Source: Bacteroidota bacterium (lineage in GTDB: Bacteria; Bacteroidota; Ignavibacteria; Ignavibacteriales; Melioribacteraceae). From it: a DNA stretch of 6,766 nt. Numbering within the stretch: position 1 is the stretch's first letter; each line of letters opens with the position of its first letter. The notes beneath the pieces were generated by a model that was not told the origin of the DNA, did no database searches, and was given only the letters and a program-made list of their open reading frames with translations. Positions 5,064 to 6,766 of the stretch are shown here, one piece after another. The DNA is taken from contig JAKAHQ010000094.1 of assembly GCA_021814855.1 (NCBI GenBank), positions 1-6,766 on the forward strand, read 5' to 3'. Both the position numbers and the translations under genes were made by a program.

Positions 5064-6044
5064 ATGAACAGAGATAAATTTACGGAATTAGCGTACTCAT
5101 ATTTGATGAACGAACTCGACGAAAACGAGAGGATTCGGTTTGAGGATCTTCTTATGCAGGACGACCAGCTTAAAAACGAGTTTGATGAAATCAAATTAAC
5201 AGGCATGGCTATTCAATCCTTCAAACCGGCGGAAGCGGATAACCGTCTTCTTGCAAGCGCTCGGCAGAATTTAATGCGCGAAATAAGAAAAGAAGCCGCC
5301 GAAGTTTCCGCAATAACCGGCCTTGCCAACAACGTTAGAAAATTCTTGTTCGAAAATTACCGCCTTGCCTTCGGCGGTATTGTAACCTTTGCCTTCGGGA
5401 TTGTGATCGGCTACATATTACTAGTCCCCAAGGTTTCAAACAATCAAAATTCCGCTACGCCGTCTGTTGCAGGCAATGAAGTTAAGATTGATGAATTAGA
5501 TAAGGGCAGCACACAAATAGCTAATATACAATTGAAAGATTCGGAATCTAAAAGCGGCGAAGTTGCGGTAACCTTTGATGCGGTAAAACCGGTAAAGGTA
5601 ACCGGCCGGCCTACCGATCCGTTCATCAAAAAACTGCTGATCGCTTCTTTGCTGAACGAAACGAACCCGGGTGTGAGATTAAGAAGCGTGAATACGATTG
5701 CCGAAGAAGTGAACAAACAAAATTTTAAACCTGATTCCAAAATAAAAGGCGCGCTTATAACCGCTATGAAAACCGACGGAAATCCGGCTGTTAGAAGGGA
5801 AGCCTTGGGCGCGTTAATAAAATATCCCTTCGACGAAAAAATTAGAGACGCTTTTCTTTATGTGCTTTCGAACGACCGCAACTCCGGGTTGCGGGTCGCT
5901 TCTATTAATGCACTGGCGGACCTGAAACAACGTGGAGAAATTCTCGACGATCAAATAAAAAATGTATTAAACAAAAAAGCTGAGAACGACAACAATAACT
6001 TTGTGCGTATTCGTGCCGCTTCTATTTTACAGGAGGTAAGGTAA
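5064..6044 (+). CDS. Putative membrane anti-sigma factor with C-terminal HEAT repeats
   Basis: Single-pass membrane protein of 326 residues, probably the partner that holds the upstream ECF sigma factor at the membrane. Residues 1-75 are helical and acidic, including LMNELDENERIRFEDLLMQDD. This layout is common at the N-terminus of anti-sigma factors, but there is no HxxxCxxC zinc motif; the protein contains no Cys or His at all. A hydrophobic segment, LAFGGIVTFAFGIVIGYILL, spans 101-120. A low-complexity linker (about 123-183) follows, then four HEAT-like helical pairs at about 187-216, 226-254, 257-287 and 297-325, each with a 'NPxVRxxAxxxL'-type turn (NPGVRLRSVNTI, NPAVRREALGAL, NSGLRVASINAL, NNFVRIRAASIL). 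With the N-terminus inside, the HEAT part faces the periplasm and could bind a protein ligand. The next gene starts 1 nt after the stop. The anti-sigma role is inferred from position and layout, not from a strict domain match. Confidence 0.82.
   Translation: MNRDKFTELAYSYLMNELDENERIRFEDLLMQDDQLKNEFDEIKLTGMAIQSFKPAEADNRLLASARQNLMREIRKEAAEVSAITGLANNVRKFLFENYRLAFGGIVTFAFGIVIGYILLVPKVSNNQNSATPSVAGNEVKIDELDKGSTQIANIQLKDSESKSGEVAVTFDAVKPVKVTGRPTDPFIKKLLIASLLNETNPGVRLRSVNTIAEEVNKQNFKPDSKIKGALITAMKTDGNPAVRREALGALIKYPFDEKIRDAFLYVLSNDRNSGLRVASINALADLKQRGEILDDQIKNVLNKKAENDNNNFVRIRAASILQEVR
6031..6036 (+). promoter_or_regulatory. Ribosome binding site of the DUF4097 gene, inside the end of the anti-sigma gene
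   Basis: AGGAGG lies within the last codons of the preceding gene, 9 nt before the ATG at 6046. Together with the 1-nt intergenic gap it points to translational coupling and fixes the start of the downstream gene. Confidence 0.85.
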
Positions 6045-6045
6045 A

Positions 6046-6766
6046 ATGAAAACTATAAAATTAATTACAGCAGTTTTAGTATTAACGGTCTTTTGCGCTG
6101 GTTCAATACAATCCGCAACAAGAGATGAAGAAGTGAGAACAAAAACTTTTAACGTAAGCAAAGGCGGTAAATTAACCGTCGATATATCTGCCGGGGCGAT
6201 TAAAGTTTCCGCCTGGTCAAAAGATCAGGTCGAAATTAGAATTTCCGGTCTCGATGAAGAAGAACTCGGTAAAGTCGAAATGGAATCGGATAATAAAAAT
6301 GTAACCGTTACTTACAATGAAAGCTGGGGCTCCGATGAAGAGACCGAGTTTGAAATATCAGTTCCTTCAAAATATAATTTGGATTTAAAAACTTCGGCCG
6401 GGGATATACAGACTACGAACGACATCGACGGCTACGTTAAAGCAAGCACAAGCGGCGGCGATCTTTCATTTAAAGATGTTTCCGGTGATTTAAATGCCGA
6501 ATCCAACGGGGGCAATATCAACGTTGGTAACGTTGGAGGAAACTTAAACCTAAATACTATGGGCGGAGATATTAATGTCGGCTCTTTGAAAGGAAAAGAT
6601 AATAACATAAATACTATGGGCGGTGAAATTAGTATTGGTAAATCTCTTTCCGGAGTTTCTGCTAAGACTTACGGCGGAGATATAACAGCCGGTGACGCAG
6701 GCGGCGAATCCGAATTTGTTACTTACGGCGGAAGCATTTCTGTAGGTAGCGTAAAAGGAAACGTAT
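6046..6766 (+). CDS. Exported DUF4097-type beta-repeat protein, 5' part (3' end outside window)
   Basis: Open to the window edge; 240 residues are visible. It starts MKTIKLITAVLVLTVFCAGS, a typical signal peptide with likely cleavage around residues 20-24. Cys17 is not in a good lipobox, so a lipoprotein is less likely. The mature part begins with a strand-rich segment (TKTFNVSKGGKLTVDISAGAIKVSAWS). From about residue 116 there is a regular repeat with a GG-[DEN]-[IL]-type turn: TSAGDI, TSGGDL, SNGGNI, TMGGDI, TMGGEI, TYGGDI, TYGGSI, spaced 18-19 residues. This is the pattern of DUF4097 (putative adhesin) proteins, which probably fold as a beta-helix. Such genes often sit beside sigma/anti-sigma pairs. 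Its function is not known; here it may be a cell-surface or periplasmic effector or ligand of the HEAT-domain protein encoded 1 nt upstream. Confidence 0.88.
   Translation, partial: MKTIKLITAVLVLTVFCAGSIQSATRDEEVRTKTFNVSKGGKLTVDISAGAIKVSAWSKDQVEIRISGLDEEELGKVEMESDNKNVTVTYNESWGSDEETEFEISVPSKYNLDLKTSAGDIQTTNDIDGYVKASTSGGDLSFKDVSGDLNAESNGGNINVGNVGGNLNLNTMGGDINVGSLKGKDNNINTMGGEISIGKSLSGVSAKTYGGDITAGDAGGESEFVTYGGSISVGSVKGNV
6551..6732 (+). repeat. In-frame direct repeats within the DUF4097 gene
   Basis: TAAATACTATGGGCGG occurs exactly at 6551-6566 and 6608-6623 (57 nt, 19 codons apart). ACTTACGGCGGA occurs exactly at 6667-6678 and 6721-6732 (54 nt, 18 codons apart). They encode successive turns of the protein repeat, and the nucleotide identity suggests fairly recent duplication of repeat units. 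Confidence 0.85.

Noticed and set aside
4476..5206. Minus-strand and alternate-frame open frames over the sigma and anti-sigma genes
   Set aside because: They overlap clearly coding sequence of known families and have no supporting features.
1..6766. Mobile element, prophage or CRISPR content
   Set aside because: No transposase, integrase, terminal inverted repeats with target duplication, or regularly spaced DNA repeats were seen; the repeats present are in-frame protein repeats.

Overview
The window is a chromosomal segment, moderately AT-rich, with no tRNA, rRNA, CRISPR array, transposase or phage gene. The gene families and their organisation suggest a member of the Bacteroidota/Chlorobi/Ignavibacteria group. 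The pointers are a BlaI-type repressor paired with an M56 peptidase carrying a long charged coiled-coil C-terminus, an ECF sigma factor followed by a cysteine-free anti-sigma protein, and a DUF4097 protein. This placement is inference; no phylogenetic marker was searched.

Left part (1-1676, + strand): the 3' end of a YebC/PmpR-type gene, then ruvC and ruvA, all co-oriented and closely spaced. RuvC resolves Holliday junctions and RuvA is the junction-binding subunit of the RuvAB branch-migration motor; ruvB is not in the window. RuvC has the full catalytic tetrad. RuvA has both helix-hairpin-helix motifs but has lost one of the two acidic-pin residues.

Middle part (1673-4454): a minus-strand, two-gene operon converges on ruvA and ends in a strong hairpin/T-tract terminator that lies against the ruvA stop codon. 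It encodes a BlaI/MecI-family winged-helix repressor and, 2 nt downstream, an M56 (BlaR1-like) membrane metalloprotease. The M56 protein lacks a penicillin-binding sensor. In its place is an extracytoplasmic domain of about 340 residues, made of Met/aromatic heptad coiled coils flanked by two copies of a short 'I-x-DGxKV' module. Upstream of the repressor gene are two 16-bp palindromes, one inside the promoter spacer and one at the predicted transcription start, which fits autorepression.

Right part (4455-6766, + strand): divergently transcribed from blaI is an ECF sigma factor, then a single-pass membrane protein that looks like an anti-sigma factor fused to periplasmic HEAT repeats, then a secreted DUF4097 beta-repeat protein that runs off the window. 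The promoter-proximal DNA of this operon holds three copies of an AATTGWCG box.

Taken together, bases 1728-6766 look like two envelope-sensing regulatory units arranged head to head: a proteolysis-controlled repressor and a sigma/anti-sigma switch. The stimulus of either is not evident. No overtly new system is proven, but the sensor halves of both units (the coiled-coil M56 domain and the HEAT-repeat anti-sigma) are atypical and are the best leads.
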